16,955 nt of DNA from Pedobacter sp. UBA4863. Its GTDB lineage: Bacteria; Bacteroidota; Bacteroidia; Sphingobacteriales; Sphingobacteriaceae. Position numbers and translations under genes: made by a program. The notes under the pieces were generated by a model. The model searched no databases and had not been told where the DNA came from. It was given only the letters and a program-made list of their open reading frames with translations. The stretch covers positions 1-16,955 of the forward strand of contig NZ_DHDZ01000015.1 of assembly GCF_002399615.1 (NCBI RefSeq), read 5' to 3'. Positions 6,053 through 13,650 of this stretch are shown here, one piece after another (within the stretch, counting starts at the first letter, position 1; the number at the start of each line of letters is the position of its first letter).

Positions 6053-7111
6053 TTATAAGCTGTTGTAATAGTTTAAACTGTTAAAAATATCTTCTTTGGT
6101 TACTTTGCAGTTAAAAATGCAATGGCCAATTTTGTCTAATAAAGAAAAAAGGATAAAGCCTTCTTCATTCTTTTTATCGCTCTGCATCAATACCATTAAA
6201 TCATCGAAACTTTCTGGTTTAATGTGGTATTTTGGATAAAGTGAAAGGATATAAGTAGCAATTTCTGTTAATTCTTCTTGCGATAGGTTACCATATTTGG
6301 CAGATAAATGCGCTTCGCAGATCATCCCGATAGCAATTGCTTCGCCGTGGGTTAAAGGTTTTTTGTCGTTTACTAAAGCATAGCCTTCTATCGCATGGCC
6401 AATGGTATGCCCGTAATTTAAAATCTTGCGTAATCCTCTTTCAAAAGGATCTGCCAATACCACTTCGTTTTTAATTTTCACAGAGTGATAAATGGCTGCT
6501 GCACTAATTTTAGTATAATCGCTATTTTTTAATTCCTGATAATAGGTTGCATCAGCAATTAGGCCATGTTTAATCATCTCGGCAAAACCCGATAAGAGTT
6601 CGCGTTGTGGCAAAGTTTGCAAAAAGGCAGTTTCTATAAACACCGCTTGTGGCAAACTGAAGGTGCCTACCATGTTTTTCACGTTATCGATATCGATGCC
6701 TGTTTTACCGCCTACAGAAGCATCAACTTGCGAAAGCAGGGTAGTAGGTATATTAATAAAATCAATACCACGTTTATAGGTAGAGGCCACAAAACCGCCC
6801 ATATCGGTAATTACACCGCCACCAAGGTTAATCATGAGGCATTTGCGGTCTGCTTCAAAGTCTAACAGGGTTTTCCAAATGCCGATACAAAAATCGATGT
6901 TCTTGTTTTCTTCACCCGGATCAGTTTCTATAATATCGAAATTCTCTAACTCTGGCAAAAAATCCCTGAAAACAGGTATGCAAACTTCTGCAGTGATAGA
7001 ATCGGCAAATACAAATACTTTGCTGTAATTTTTTGCTGTTAAAATAGCATTTAAAGGAGCCAATCCACTTTCAAAATGGATAAAGTGCTCATTGTTTTTT
7101 AAGGCCTCCAT
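6053..7111 (-). CDS. aroB: 3-dehydroquinate synthase (EC 4.2.3.4)
   Basis: Cyclises DAHP to 3-dehydroquinate, the second step of the shikimate pathway; cytoplasmic, NAD- and divalent-metal-dependent. The 352-residue protein carries the NAD-binding GGGVITDMGGF at 97-107, TTLLSQVDASVGGKTG at 123-138, Glu178 followed by IKHG, NYGHTIGHAIEG at 232-243 with His235/His239, and THGEAIAIGM with His255. Glu178 plus two of these histidines match the metal ligands of the family. Its ATG overlaps the stop of the upstream S4-domain gene (TAATG), indicating translational coupling. It is separated from the pheA-aroA-aroC operon and has no attenuator-like leader, so it may be expressed independently of the other shikimate genes. 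Confidence 0.97.
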   Translation of the reverse strand: MEALKNNEHFIHFESGLAPLNAILTAKNYSKVFVFADSITAEVCIPVFRDFLPELENFDIIETDPGEENKNIDFCIGIWKTLLDFEADRKCLMINLGGGVITDMGGFVASTYKRGIDFINIPTTLLSQVDASVGGKTGIDIDNVKNMVGTFSLPQAVFIETAFLQTLPQRELLSGFAEMIKHGLIADATYYQELKNSDYTKISAAAIYHSVKIKNEVVLADPFERGLRKILNYGHTIGHAIEGYALVNDKKPLTHGEAIAIGMICEAHLSAKYGNLSQEELTEIATYILSLYPKYHIKPESFDDLMVLMQSDKKNEEGFILFSLLDKIGHCIFNCKVTKEDIFNSLNYYNSL

Positions 7112-7317
7112 TAAATAACTGTAATGGTTTGGCTCAGAAACTCAACCTTATCGCCAACACGTACTTTTAAGCGTTTGCGTTCTTCGGTTATGCCGTTTAC
7201 TTTAACCAATCCTTCTTCAACAATAGATTGTGCTTCTCCGCCACTTTGAACTAATGAGGTAGCTTTTAACAGTGCTATTAAAGGAATAAATTCTCCTTCA
7301 AGTTTAAATTTTATCAT
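7111..7317 (-). CDS. Small S4-domain RNA-binding protein (YbcJ-like)
   Basis: A 68-residue single-domain protein consisting almost entirely of an S4 fold. The core SGGEAQSIVEEGLVKVNG (residues 25-42) and the ERKRLKVRVGDKVEF segment match the small YbcJ-type S4 proteins, which bind structured RNA; a ribosome-related role is suspected but not established for the family. It is the first gene of a three-gene minus-strand cluster and shares one base with the aroB start codon. A TAAATTTG box ends only 7 nt before its ATG, so the mRNA may have almost no leader. Why it is coupled to aroB is unknown. Confidence 0.88.
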   Translation of the reverse strand: MIKFKLEGEFIPLIALLKATSLVQSGGEAQSIVEEGLVKVNGITEERKRLKVRVGDKVEFLSQTITVI

Positions 7318-7324
7318 CTCGGTG

Positions 7325-7332
7325 CAAATTTA
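7325..7332 (-). promoter_or_regulatory. Putative -7 element for the S4-aroB-desaturase cluster
   Basis: TAAATTTG on the minus strand matches the Bacteroidetes TAnnTTTG element and ends 7 nt before the S4 start codon. I see no good TTG about 20 nt upstream, so the promoter is less certain than the one at pheA. If used, the transcript would be leaderless or nearly so. Confidence 0.5.
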
Positions 7333-7375
7333 CGATTATTTAAAAGTCTTTCACGCTATCGTTACGAGTAATTTG

Positions 7376-7383
7376 TATTTTTG
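7376..7383 (+). promoter_or_regulatory. Putative -7 element for proline dehydrogenase
   Basis: TATTTTTG matches TAnnTTTG and lies 19 nt before the ATG at 7403. The -33 side is weak (TTTC around 7349). Its presence inside the longest possible reading frame supports the internal ATG at 7403 as the real start. Confidence 0.55.
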
Positions 7384-7402
7384 CGCAACTAACACAATAC
7401 TT

Positions 7403-8593
7403 ATGGAAATGGAACCATTAACAAAACAAAAAATAGACTTTAATAACACTGAAGTTGCCTTTAGGCATAAATCTAATGCCGAGTTAAAACAAGCGTATTG
7501 GCTTTTTAAAATGATTGGTAGTAACTTTTTAACCAAAGTTGGCCCGCCAATTACCAATTTTATGCTTAACGTTGGTTTGCCTATACAGGGTGCCATTAAA
7601 GCAACTATATTTAAACAGTTTTGCGGCGGCGAAACCATTGCAGAATGCGAACATACCATTGAGCAATTGCACCAAGGTAAAGTAGGTACAATTTTAGATT
7701 ACTCTGTTGAAGGGGAGGATGAAGAGCACGCTTTTGATTTTACCTGTGAGGAAATTATTAGAACAATTGAGCGTGCAGATGGCGACCCGAGAATTCCAAT
7801 AACGGTTTTTAAGGTAACGGGCATTGCCCGCTTTGCCTTGCTAGAAAAATTAGATGCCAAGCAAGAATTATCGGCAACGGAAACTGCCGAATTTGAACGT
7901 GTAAAACAACGCTGCGAGAAAATTTGTAGCACGGCGTTTGAAAGAAAAGTGCCGGTAATGATTGATGCCGAAGAAACTTGGATACAAGACACCATTGATT
8001 TGTTAGCGATAGAAATGATGATGAAGTTCAATAAGGAACAACTGATTGTTTTTAATACATATCAAATTTATCGTCATGATAAGTTAGCTAGTTTAAAGGC
8101 TAATTATCTAGTTGCCAAAGAAGCTAATTTTATTTTAGGTGCTAAACTGGTTCGCGGTGCTTATATGGAAAAAGAGCGCAAACGTGCCGAAGAAAATGGT
8201 TATCCATCGCCAATACAGCCAGATAAAGCTGCCACCGATAGAGATTATAACCTTGCTTTACGTTTCTGCGTAGAAAACATTGATAGGATTGGGTTTGTTT
8301 GTGGTACGCATAACGAAGAAAGTAGTCGTTTGTTAACCGAGTTAATAGATGAAAAAGGAATAGCACACCATCATCCTCATGTTTATTTTGCCCAACTTTT
8401 AGGCATGAGCGATAATTTAAGTTTTAATCTTTCTAATGCAGGTTATAATGTAACTAAATATGTCCCTTATGGCCCTATTAAAGCCGTAATGCCTTATTTG
8501 TTTAGAAGAGCGCAAGAAAATACTTCGGTAGCTGGGCAAACCGGAAGAGAGCTTTCTTTAATAAGTAAAGAAAAAAACCGAAGAGCAATTTAA
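7403..8593 (+). CDS. Proline dehydrogenase (monofunctional, FAD-dependent)
   Basis: Oxidises L-proline to pyrroline-5-carboxylate, the first step of proline catabolism, passing electrons to the quinone pool. The reading frame is open from 7322, but ATG 7403 is chosen because a promoter-like TATTTTTG lies upstream and family similarity begins there. The 396-residue protein shows the barrel motifs MIDAEETWIQD at ~186-196, YQIYRHDKL at 220-228, GAKLVRGAYMEKERKRA at 246-262 and CGTHNEES at 300-307. The C-terminal YVPYGPIKAVMPYLFRRAQE holds the arginine pair (368-369) that contacts the substrate carboxylate. There is no aldehyde dehydrogenase domain, unlike long PutA proteins. Its last codons and stop lie within the bidirectional terminator shared with mnmA. 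Confidence 0.95.
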   Translation: MEMEPLTKQKIDFNNTEVAFRHKSNAELKQAYWLFKMIGSNFLTKVGPPITNFMLNVGLPIQGAIKATIFKQFCGGETIAECEHTIEQLHQGKVGTILDYSVEGEDEEHAFDFTCEEIIRTIERADGDPRIPITVFKVTGIARFALLEKLDAKQELSATETAEFERVKQRCEKICSTAFERKVPVMIDAEETWIQDTIDLLAIEMMMKFNKEQLIVFNTYQIYRHDKLASLKANYLVAKEANFILGAKLVRGAYMEKERKRAEENGYPSPIQPDKAATDRDYNLALRFCVENIDRIGFVCGTHNEESSRLLTELIDEKGIAHHHPHVYFAQLLGMSDNLSFNLSNAGYNVTKYVPYGPIKAVMPYLFRRAQENTSVAGQTGRELSLISKEKNRRAI

Positions 8594-8612
8594 ATTGCTC
8601 TTCGGTTTTTTT
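8571..8612. terminator. Perfect 42-bp palindromic bidirectional terminator
   Basis: A perfect palindrome centred on AATTTAAATT, with CCGAAGAGC / GCTCTTCGG arms (8578-8605) flanked by seven A on the left and eight T on the right. It reads as an intrinsic terminator on both strands. It includes the last seven sense codons and the stop of the proline dehydrogenase gene (the TAA sits at the centre) and serves the convergent mnmA gene ending at 8635. Confidence 0.95.
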
Positions 8613-8634
8613 TGGATATAAATTTTTTAGAAAA

Positions 8635-9726
8635 TTAAATTAAAAAACCACCACCTAGCAAGTCGCTACCTTCGTAAAATACGGCCGACTGCCCAGGAGC
8701 GATAGCAGAAACTGCATGATCGAAAACCACACGCATTTGGTCTTTCTCTTGTACAATAGTGCTTAAGGTACCGGCATCTTTATAACGGATTTTAGTAATT
8801 ACGTTATTTAAAGGCTCGTTAATGTTTTCGTACTTAATTAGGTTTACGTTTTTTACCATTGCTTCGCGGCGTTCCAATTCATCGGCCCTGCCTAAAACAA
8901 CAGTATTGCTTTCTGGTAGAATTTGGGTAACAAACATGGGTTCGCCAAAAGCTACGCCCAAACCTTTACGTTGGCCAATGGTATAAAATGGATAACCTTT
9001 ATGTTGCCCTATTACCATTCCTTGGGTATTTACAAAGTTTCCGCCAGCTACACGATCTTCTAAATCTTCCACTTTGTGTTTTAAGAAAGCACGGTAATCG
9101 TTATCTGGCACAAAGCAAATCTCGTAGCTTTCGCTTTTCTTTGCTAATTCTTCTTGTCCCATATCTAAAGCCATTTGCCTAATTTCGGCTTTGGTAAAAC
9201 TGCCCAAAGGGAATTTAGTTCTGGCTAAGTTTTCTTGCGATACCCCCCACAACACATAAGATTGATCTTTATTTTCGTCTTTTCCTTTAGAAATTACATA
9301 ACGCCCACTATCTTGTTTACGGATATTGGCATAATGTCCGGTAGCAATAAACTCACAATCTAATTTGTCGGCACGTTTTAACAATGCTTCCCATTTAATA
9401 TAAGTGTTGCACAGTACACAAGGGTTTGGTGTTCTTCCCGCTAGGTATTCATCTACAAAGTTATCGATTACGAAATCACCAAATTCATCTCTAATATCGA
9501 GGATATAGTGAGGGAAACCATAATTTACGGCCAATGTACGAGCATCGTTAATGCTGTCTAAGCTACAACAGCCGGTTTCCTTGCTGTTACTGCCAGAAGT
9601 AGCATAATCCCAAGTCTTCATGGTTAGGCCAATTACCTCGTACCCTTGTTCGTGCAACATTACAGACGCTACCGAACTATCTACCCCGCCACTCATGGCT
9701 ACTAAAATTTTACCGTGTTTGCTCAT
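8635..9726 (-). CDS. mnmA: tRNA-specific 2-thiouridylase MnmA (EC 2.8.1.13)
   Basis: Thiolates U34 of tRNA-Lys, -Glu and -Gln in the cytoplasm using ATP and a persulfide relay. The 363-residue protein has the ATP-pyrophosphatase P-loop SGGVDSS at 12-18. It has the catalytic cysteine in NPCVLCN (Cys106 aligns with E. coli Cys102) and the second cysteine in SYEICFVPDNDYRAFL (Cys204), plus the central GKDENKDQSYVLWG block. Length is normal. One of its expected substrates, tRNA-Lys(UUU), is encoded at the right end of the window, probably coincidentally. It converges on proline dehydrogenase and diverges from topB. Confidence 0.97.
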   Translation of the reverse strand: MSKHGKILVAMSGGVDSSVASVMLHEQGYEVIGLTMKTWDYATSGSNSKETGCCSLDSINDARTLAVNYGFPHYILDIRDEFGDFVIDNFVDEYLAGRTPNPCVLCNTYIKWEALLKRADKLDCEFIATGHYANIRKQDSGRYVISKGKDENKDQSYVLWGVSQENLARTKFPLGSFTKAEIRQMALDMGQEELAKKSESYEICFVPDNDYRAFLKHKVEDLEDRVAGGNFVNTQGMVIGQHKGYPFYTIGQRKGLGVAFGEPMFVTQILPESNTVVLGRADELERREAMVKNVNLIKYENINEPLNNVITKIRYKDAGTLSTIVQEKDQMRVVFDHAVSAIAPGQSAVFYEGSDLLGGGFLI

Positions 9727-10097
9727 TATTGTAAATCAATTTGCAAAATTACGTAATTTGTTTAAAATCTAGCCTTGTTGTAGTCTTATCAATGTAAAAA
9801 GACATTAATAAAAGGCTTAAATTTCCCTAAATTTCATGCTAAGAAAATAAATCAACTGTTGGAGGGCTGTCTATCGGCTCAGGACAATTTTGCCCCCTTC
9901 GCCAAATACCTCCTGTAACAGTATTTCGTTTTAACATTTTCTACTTGTCTGATGTAATTGCATAGCAGAAGACATTGGCTGTGCAAGATTTGTTACAGTC
10001 TATTTGCTTAATCATCAGTAGTATAAATTAGATGTGGATAAAATGAAACAAATTAATGTTCTAAATTATGGATATTTAACCTTCCATTTTGTTTGAT
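9727..10097. other. 371-bp divergent intergenic region (mnmA/topB) with unexplained hairpin
   Basis: No gene is supported. The left side contains TAATTTTG on the minus strand (9751-9744), a TAnnTTTG match 17 nt before the mnmA ATG, with no clear -33 partner. In the middle, ACTGTTGGAGG (9855-9865) and CCTCC-TGT-AACAGT (9909-9922) can pair with a 3-nt bulge around a relatively GC-rich interior. A related ACAGT...TATTTGCTTAA lies near 9998, resembling the ACAGTATTTCGTTTTAA that follows the hairpin. No topB promoter matching the consensus was found. Confidence 0.6.
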
Positions 10098-11945
10098 ATG
10101 AAGTTAGTAATTGCCGAAAAGCCATCTGTAGGACGAGAATTAGCCAAAGTTTTTGGTGCCACTACCCGTAAAGATGGTTATATAGAAGGTAAAGGCTACT
10201 CGTTTACTTGGGCCTTTGGTCATTTGCTGCAACTGGCCCCACCTCAAGAATATGGTTTCTATGGCTGGCGTAAAGAGCATTTGCCAATGCTGCCGCAGAA
10301 ATTTAAGCTCTCCATCCGTAAAATTAAAACTAAAGATGGTATGGTAGAAGACCCTGGCGTTAGGAAACAGCTAGATATTATTCAGAAATTATTTGATGAA
10401 TGTACTGAAATTATCGTAGCGACCGATGCTGGGCGTGAGGGCGAGTTAATTTTTAGGTATATCTATTCATATCTAAAATGCAAAAAACCATTTAAACGCT
10501 TGTGGATTTCCTCTCAAACAGATGAAGCAATTAAGGACGGTTTCAGGAATTTAAAACCTGGCGAGGATTACGATACTTTGTTCAGTTCGGCACATTGCCG
10601 CTCGGTTTCCGATTGGTTGGTAGGTATGAATGCTACACAGGCATTAAGTATTTCGGCCGGCAATAGGAGTGTGCTGTCGTTAGGAAGGGTGCAAACGCCA
10701 ACTTTGGCCATGATTTGTGCAAGGTTCTTAGAGATTAAAAACTTTGTACCTAAAATATATTACCAAATTGGTATCCAGTTAGATAAAGATGGTCAGCTTT
10801 TCAAGGCTATTTCTGTAGATAATTTCGATAATAAAGAAGAAGGAGAAACTGTTTTCGCCAAGGTTGAAGACGTAGCTTCGGGCTTTAGTAATGGCGGAAA
10901 TATTACTGCGGTAGAAGCTAAGCCTAGAAAAGAGCCACCTCCGCTGTTGCACGATTTAAGTTCTTTGCAGCAAGAGGCCAACAAACGTAATGGCTTTACT
11001 GCCGACCAAACGCTTGGTTTGTTGCAAAACCTTTATGAAAGCAAGTTGGTGACTTATCCACGTACGGGCAGTCGTTACATAGGTGATGATGTTTTTGCCA
11101 CCGTTCCTGCGCTTATTGCTGGTTTAACGGACCATCCGCAGTTTGCTAAGCAAGCATTATTTTTAGGCGAAAATACTCTGAATAAGCGAAGTGTAAATGC
11201 CAAGAAGGTAACCGACCACCACGCTATTTTAACCACAGGGATAAAATCTGGTACGTTAAGCAAAGACCATCAGGCGGTTTACGATATGGTTGCCGGACGT
11301 ATGTTAGAAGCTTTTCATCAAGAGTGTGTGAAAGAGGTTACTAAAATCACCATTCAATCTGAAATTACTTTTATCGCTAATGGAACTGTTATCCGCTTTG
11401 CAGGATGGCGCTCTGTTTTTAACGATGTAGAAGATGATAAAAAAGATGAGGATAATCCAGCTTTGCCAAAAGTAAAAAAGGGAGAAGCCTTGCCCATTGT
11501 AAATAAAGCATTTTTAGAGAAGCAAACTAAGCCAAAGGCGATGTACAACGAGGCTTCCTTATTAAAATCGTTAGAAACCTGTGGTAAAGAGATTGAAGAT
11601 GAAGAGTTGCGCTACGCCATGAAAGACAGTGGTTTAGGTACTCCCGCTACCCGTGCAGCTATCATCGAAACTTTATTGACCAGAGATTACATAGTTCGTG
11701 AAAAACGAAATTTAGTGCCTACAGCCAAAGGTTTAGCCGTTTACGATGTGGTTAAAGAAAAACGTATTGCACAAGCAGAATTAACGGGACAATGGGAAAA
11801 ACGTTTGGAAGAAATTCGTTCTGGCGGTGCTTCTGTACAAGATTTTAAAGCAGAAATTATTGACTACACCCGTACCATTACGCAAGAATTACTGGCCGAT
11901 GGCGCAGCTATTTCTAAGCAGTTGGTGGTGCCTGCGGTGGTTTAG
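10098..11945 (+). CDS. topB: DNA topoisomerase III (type IA)
   Basis: Type IA topoisomerase that passes single strands and decatenates DNA, with a role at replication and recombination intermediates. The 615-residue product (ATG 10098; an upstream TTG in frame is less likely) has the Toprim domain with LVIAEKPSVG at 3-12 and ATDAGREGELIF with Asp110, Glu114 and Glu116. LSLGRVQTPTLAMIC follows, then the active-site segment LVTYPRTGSRYIGDD with catalytic Tyr320. The ATDAGREGE form is usual in TopB of Firmicutes and Bacteroidetes. No Cys4 zinc ribbons are seen at the C-terminus. TopB copies also occur on conjugative elements, but no transfer genes are nearby, so this is probably the chromosomal enzyme. 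Confidence 0.95.
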   Translation: MKLVIAEKPSVGRELAKVFGATTRKDGYIEGKGYSFTWAFGHLLQLAPPQEYGFYGWRKEHLPMLPQKFKLSIRKIKTKDGMVEDPGVRKQLDIIQKLFDECTEIIVATDAGREGELIFRYIYSYLKCKKPFKRLWISSQTDEAIKDGFRNLKPGEDYDTLFSSAHCRSVSDWLVGMNATQALSISAGNRSVLSLGRVQTPTLAMICARFLEIKNFVPKIYYQIGIQLDKDGQLFKAISVDNFDNKEEGETVFAKVEDVASGFSNGGNITAVEAKPRKEPPPLLHDLSSLQQEANKRNGFTADQTLGLLQNLYESKLVTYPRTGSRYIGDDVFATVPALIAGLTDHPQFAKQALFLGENTLNKRSVNAKKVTDHHAILTTGIKSGTLSKDHQAVYDMVAGRMLEAFHQECVKEVTKITIQSEITFIANGTVIRFAGWRSVFNDVEDDKKDEDNPALPKVKKGEALPIVNKAFLEKQTKPKAMYNEASLLKSLETCGKEIEDEELRYAMKDSGLGTPATRAAIIETLLTRDYIVREKRNLVPTAKGLAVYDVVKEKRIAQAELTGQWEKRLEEIRSGGASVQDFKAEIIDYTRTITQELLADGAAISKQLVVPAVV

Positions 11946-11954
11946 GTAGAAGTG

Positions 11955-11977
11955 GTCAGTAGTCAGGTATCAGTATC
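11955..11977. repeat. Three heptamers of the GTCAGTA type
   Basis: GTCAGTA, GTCAGGT and ATCAGTA follow head to tail (11955-11961, 11962-11968, 11969-11975), 9 bp after the topB stop. This is a second 7-bp periodic repeat, different in sequence from the ACGATTT family but of the same unit length. Confidence 0.65.
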
Positions 11978-12005
11978 TTAATTAATTTTTAGAATTTTAT
12001 TTTTC

Positions 12006-12106
12006 TTTGGCTTCAGCGATTAACGCTTGGAAATAATTCCTTGCCATTGGCTTCAGCTATTCTAGATGGCAATAATTTTCATTTACCTATTTGGCTTTAG
12101 CCAAAA
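12006..12106. repeat. Dispersed TTGGCTTCAGC/TTGGCTTTAGCC repeats with imperfect hairpin
   Basis: Three related units lie between topB and the next gene: TTTGGCTTCAGCGAT (12006), ATTGGCTTCAGCTATT (12046) and TTTGGCTTTAGCCAAA (12090, itself palindromic). TTGCCAT (12041-12047) and ATGGCAA (12066-12072) form a stem around the second unit, extendable by GAAATAATT/AATAATTTTC. It looks like a decayed intergenic repeat; no T-run terminator is evident. Confidence 0.6.
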
Positions 12107-12232
12107 CCACTGTATTTCTATGCACTAAAATCGTAGCTCATCCCTAAAGTATGTCTTCGGTATAAATGTAAATTCATAAATAAGAGAAACTTTCGCTCTT
12201 GAAATCTTGTTATGCTTAATAAAAGGAAATAT

Positions 12233-12601
12233 ATGTTAAGCATTATAAGAGATACACCACCACACGTATTTGGCGTAAGAGCCACCGGCCAGGTAACTGC
12301 AGACGACCTTAAAAGTGTATTGCTGCCTGTACTAGAGGTACTGACACAGAAGTACGGCGAGATTTACTACCTGTTGGTGTTAGAAACCCCCGTAGAAAAC
12401 TTCACGGCTGGTGCATGGTTTCAAGACATGATAGCTGGAGTAAAACACTTTACGAAGTGGAAAAAATCGGCCGTGGTTACGGACGAAAAAGCCGTCGAAA
12501 AATTTACAGATGCCTTTAGTTATGTTGCTCCAGGTGAGTTTAAAGGTTTCCCACTAGCGCAATTAGATGAAGCAATTGATTGGTTAAGCATTAAAGCATA
12601 A
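12233..12601 (+). CDS. SpoIIAA/STAS-like domain protein
   Basis: A 122-residue cytoplasmic protein resembling the SpoIIAA-like family (STAS-type fold), whose biochemical role is not well defined. Residues ~1-30 (MLSIIRDTPPHVFGVRATGQVTADD) give the first strands, and the conserved tail runs from a lysine-rich KHFTKWKKSAVVTD segment through FKGFPLAQLDEAIDWL. ATG 12233 is preferred to the in-frame ATG at 12212 because AAGGAAA lies just upstream and family similarity begins there. The downstream gene starts one nt after its stop, so the two are co-transcribed and probably co-translated. The canonical phosphorylatable serine of anti-sigma antagonists is not obvious, so a role as such is doubtful. 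Confidence 0.8.
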   Translation: MLSIIRDTPPHVFGVRATGQVTADDLKSVLLPVLEVLTQKYGEIYYLLVLETPVENFTAGAWFQDMIAGVKHFTKWKKSAVVTDEKAVEKFTDAFSYVAPGEFKGFPLAQLDEAIDWLSIKA

Positions 12602-12602
12602 A

Positions 12603-13043
12603 ATGATGAGATGGATTAGAAACATAGCAGCTGGCTTTATTGGCTCGGCAGCATTGAATATACTGCATGAAGTGGTGAGGAAAAACTTCTATAATGTACC
12701 AAAAATTAACTTGGTTGGTGCTGAAGCAGTAAATAAGACTTTGGCTGAATATGGCAGGCCAATACAAAACCAAAATGATTTGCACAAAGTAACCTTAGAG
12801 CTAGATTTGATTGCCAACGCATCTTATTACAGCTTAATTGGTAGCAGCGGGAAATACATTTGGCCAAAGGCTATTGCAATGGGCTTAAGTGCAGGCTTTG
12901 GCGCACTTAAATTACCAGAACCTTTGGGTTTAGACCCAACACCAGTTGACCAAACTCGGCAAAAACAAGTATTAACCGTTGGCTATTATTTATTTGGCGC
13001 ACTCGTTACAGCACTAGCTTTAAAAACAATCTTAAAACCTTAA
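12603..13043 (+). CDS. Small membrane protein of unknown function
   Basis: I do not recognise this 146-residue protein with confidence. A glycine/alanine-rich hydrophobic segment lies near the N-terminus (residues ~5-22), another around 85-102 (AIAMGLSAGFGALKL) and a third at the C-terminus (~124-142, VGYYLFGALVTALALKTI), suggesting two or three membrane passes. A hydrophilic stretch at 27-65 lies between. There is no signal-peptidase site or catalytic motif. It begins one nt after the SpoIIAA-like gene and is followed after 9 nt by a flavin-binding-fold gene, so it belongs to a three-gene operon, perhaps stress-related because both neighbours fall in families often linked to stress. A second ATG follows immediately (12606). 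Confidence 0.75.
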   Translation: MMRWIRNIAAGFIGSAALNILHEVVRKNFYNVPKINLVGAEAVNKTLAEYGRPIQNQNDLHKVTLELDLIANASYYSLIGSSGKYIWPKAIAMGLSAGFGALKLPEPLGLDPTPVDQTRQKQVLTVGYYLFGALVTALALKTILKP

Positions 13044-13052
13044 AAATTAATC

Positions 13053-13613
13053 ATGGAAAATTTAGATACGAGCAGAGATAGCTCTAACAATACTCAAAAT
13101 ACGCAAGACCATATCAAATCTTTAGAAGGAAAAGAAGCGGTTAAGAAATTGCAGGAATTAGCTAAAGGCGCAGAGAACTGCTTTTTCTGTACCAATATCA
13201 AAACTGGATTACCAATGTCGGTAAGGCCAATGTCTGTTTTAGATGTTGACGATAATGGAAATCTTTGGTTTATGAGCCAAGAAGATAGTGGCAAAAATAA
13301 AGAAATTGAAGCCGATCCATTTACACATCTGTTTTTTCAGCACCATAAGAACTCTGGGTTTTTAAATATCTACGGTATTAGTGAGATTATAGAAGATAGA
13401 AAAAAGATAGAAGAGTTGTGGAACCCATTACTTAAAGTTTGGTTTCAGGACGGGAAGGACGATGAAAAAATTAGTGTAATTAAGGTTGAACCAACAGATG
13501 TTTATTATTGGGACACGAAACACGGTGAAGCAATAGCTTTCTTAAAAATGGCGGCATCTATAGTTACTGGCAAAACCATGGATGATTCTGTAGAAGGTAA
13601 GTTGGACGTTTAG
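13053..13613 (+). CDS. Pyridoxamine 5'-phosphate oxidase-like (general stress protein 26 type)
   Basis: A 186-residue protein with the split-barrel flavin-binding fold of the pyridoxamine-phosphate-oxidase superfamily. It has CFFCTNIKTGLPMSVRPMSV (residues ~43-62), then NLWFMSQEDSGKNKEIEADP, then HLFFQHHKNSGFLNIYGISEI. WNPLLKVWFQDGKDDEKISVIKVEPTDVYYWD follows, the usual W-x-P...W/F-x-x-G pattern of general stress protein 26-like members. These bind FMN, FAD or F420 and reduce small molecules; the substrate is unknown. Residues 1-25 are hydrophilic and probably disordered. It is last in the three-gene operon and is followed by a terminator. It should not be taken as PdxH. Confidence 0.88.
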   Translation: MENLDTSRDSSNNTQNTQDHIKSLEGKEAVKKLQELAKGAENCFFCTNIKTGLPMSVRPMSVLDVDDNGNLWFMSQEDSGKNKEIEADPFTHLFFQHHKNSGFLNIYGISEIIEDRKKIEELWNPLLKVWFQDGKDDEKISVIKVEPTDVYYWDTKHGEAIAFLKMAASIVTGKTMDDSVEGKLDV

Positions 13614-13650
13614 CCAAGAATTACCGAAGAAGTAAAATAGACCTGAAAGT

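Noticed and set aside
7322..7402. 27-residue N-terminal extension of proline dehydrogenase
   Set aside because: It overlaps the divergent promoter region, including TATTTTTG at 7376-7383, and has no family similarity.
10098..11945. Topoisomerase III as evidence of an integrated conjugative element
   Set aside because: No relaxase, transfer genes, integrase or attachment repeats are visible nearby, and neighbours are ordinary chromosomal genes.
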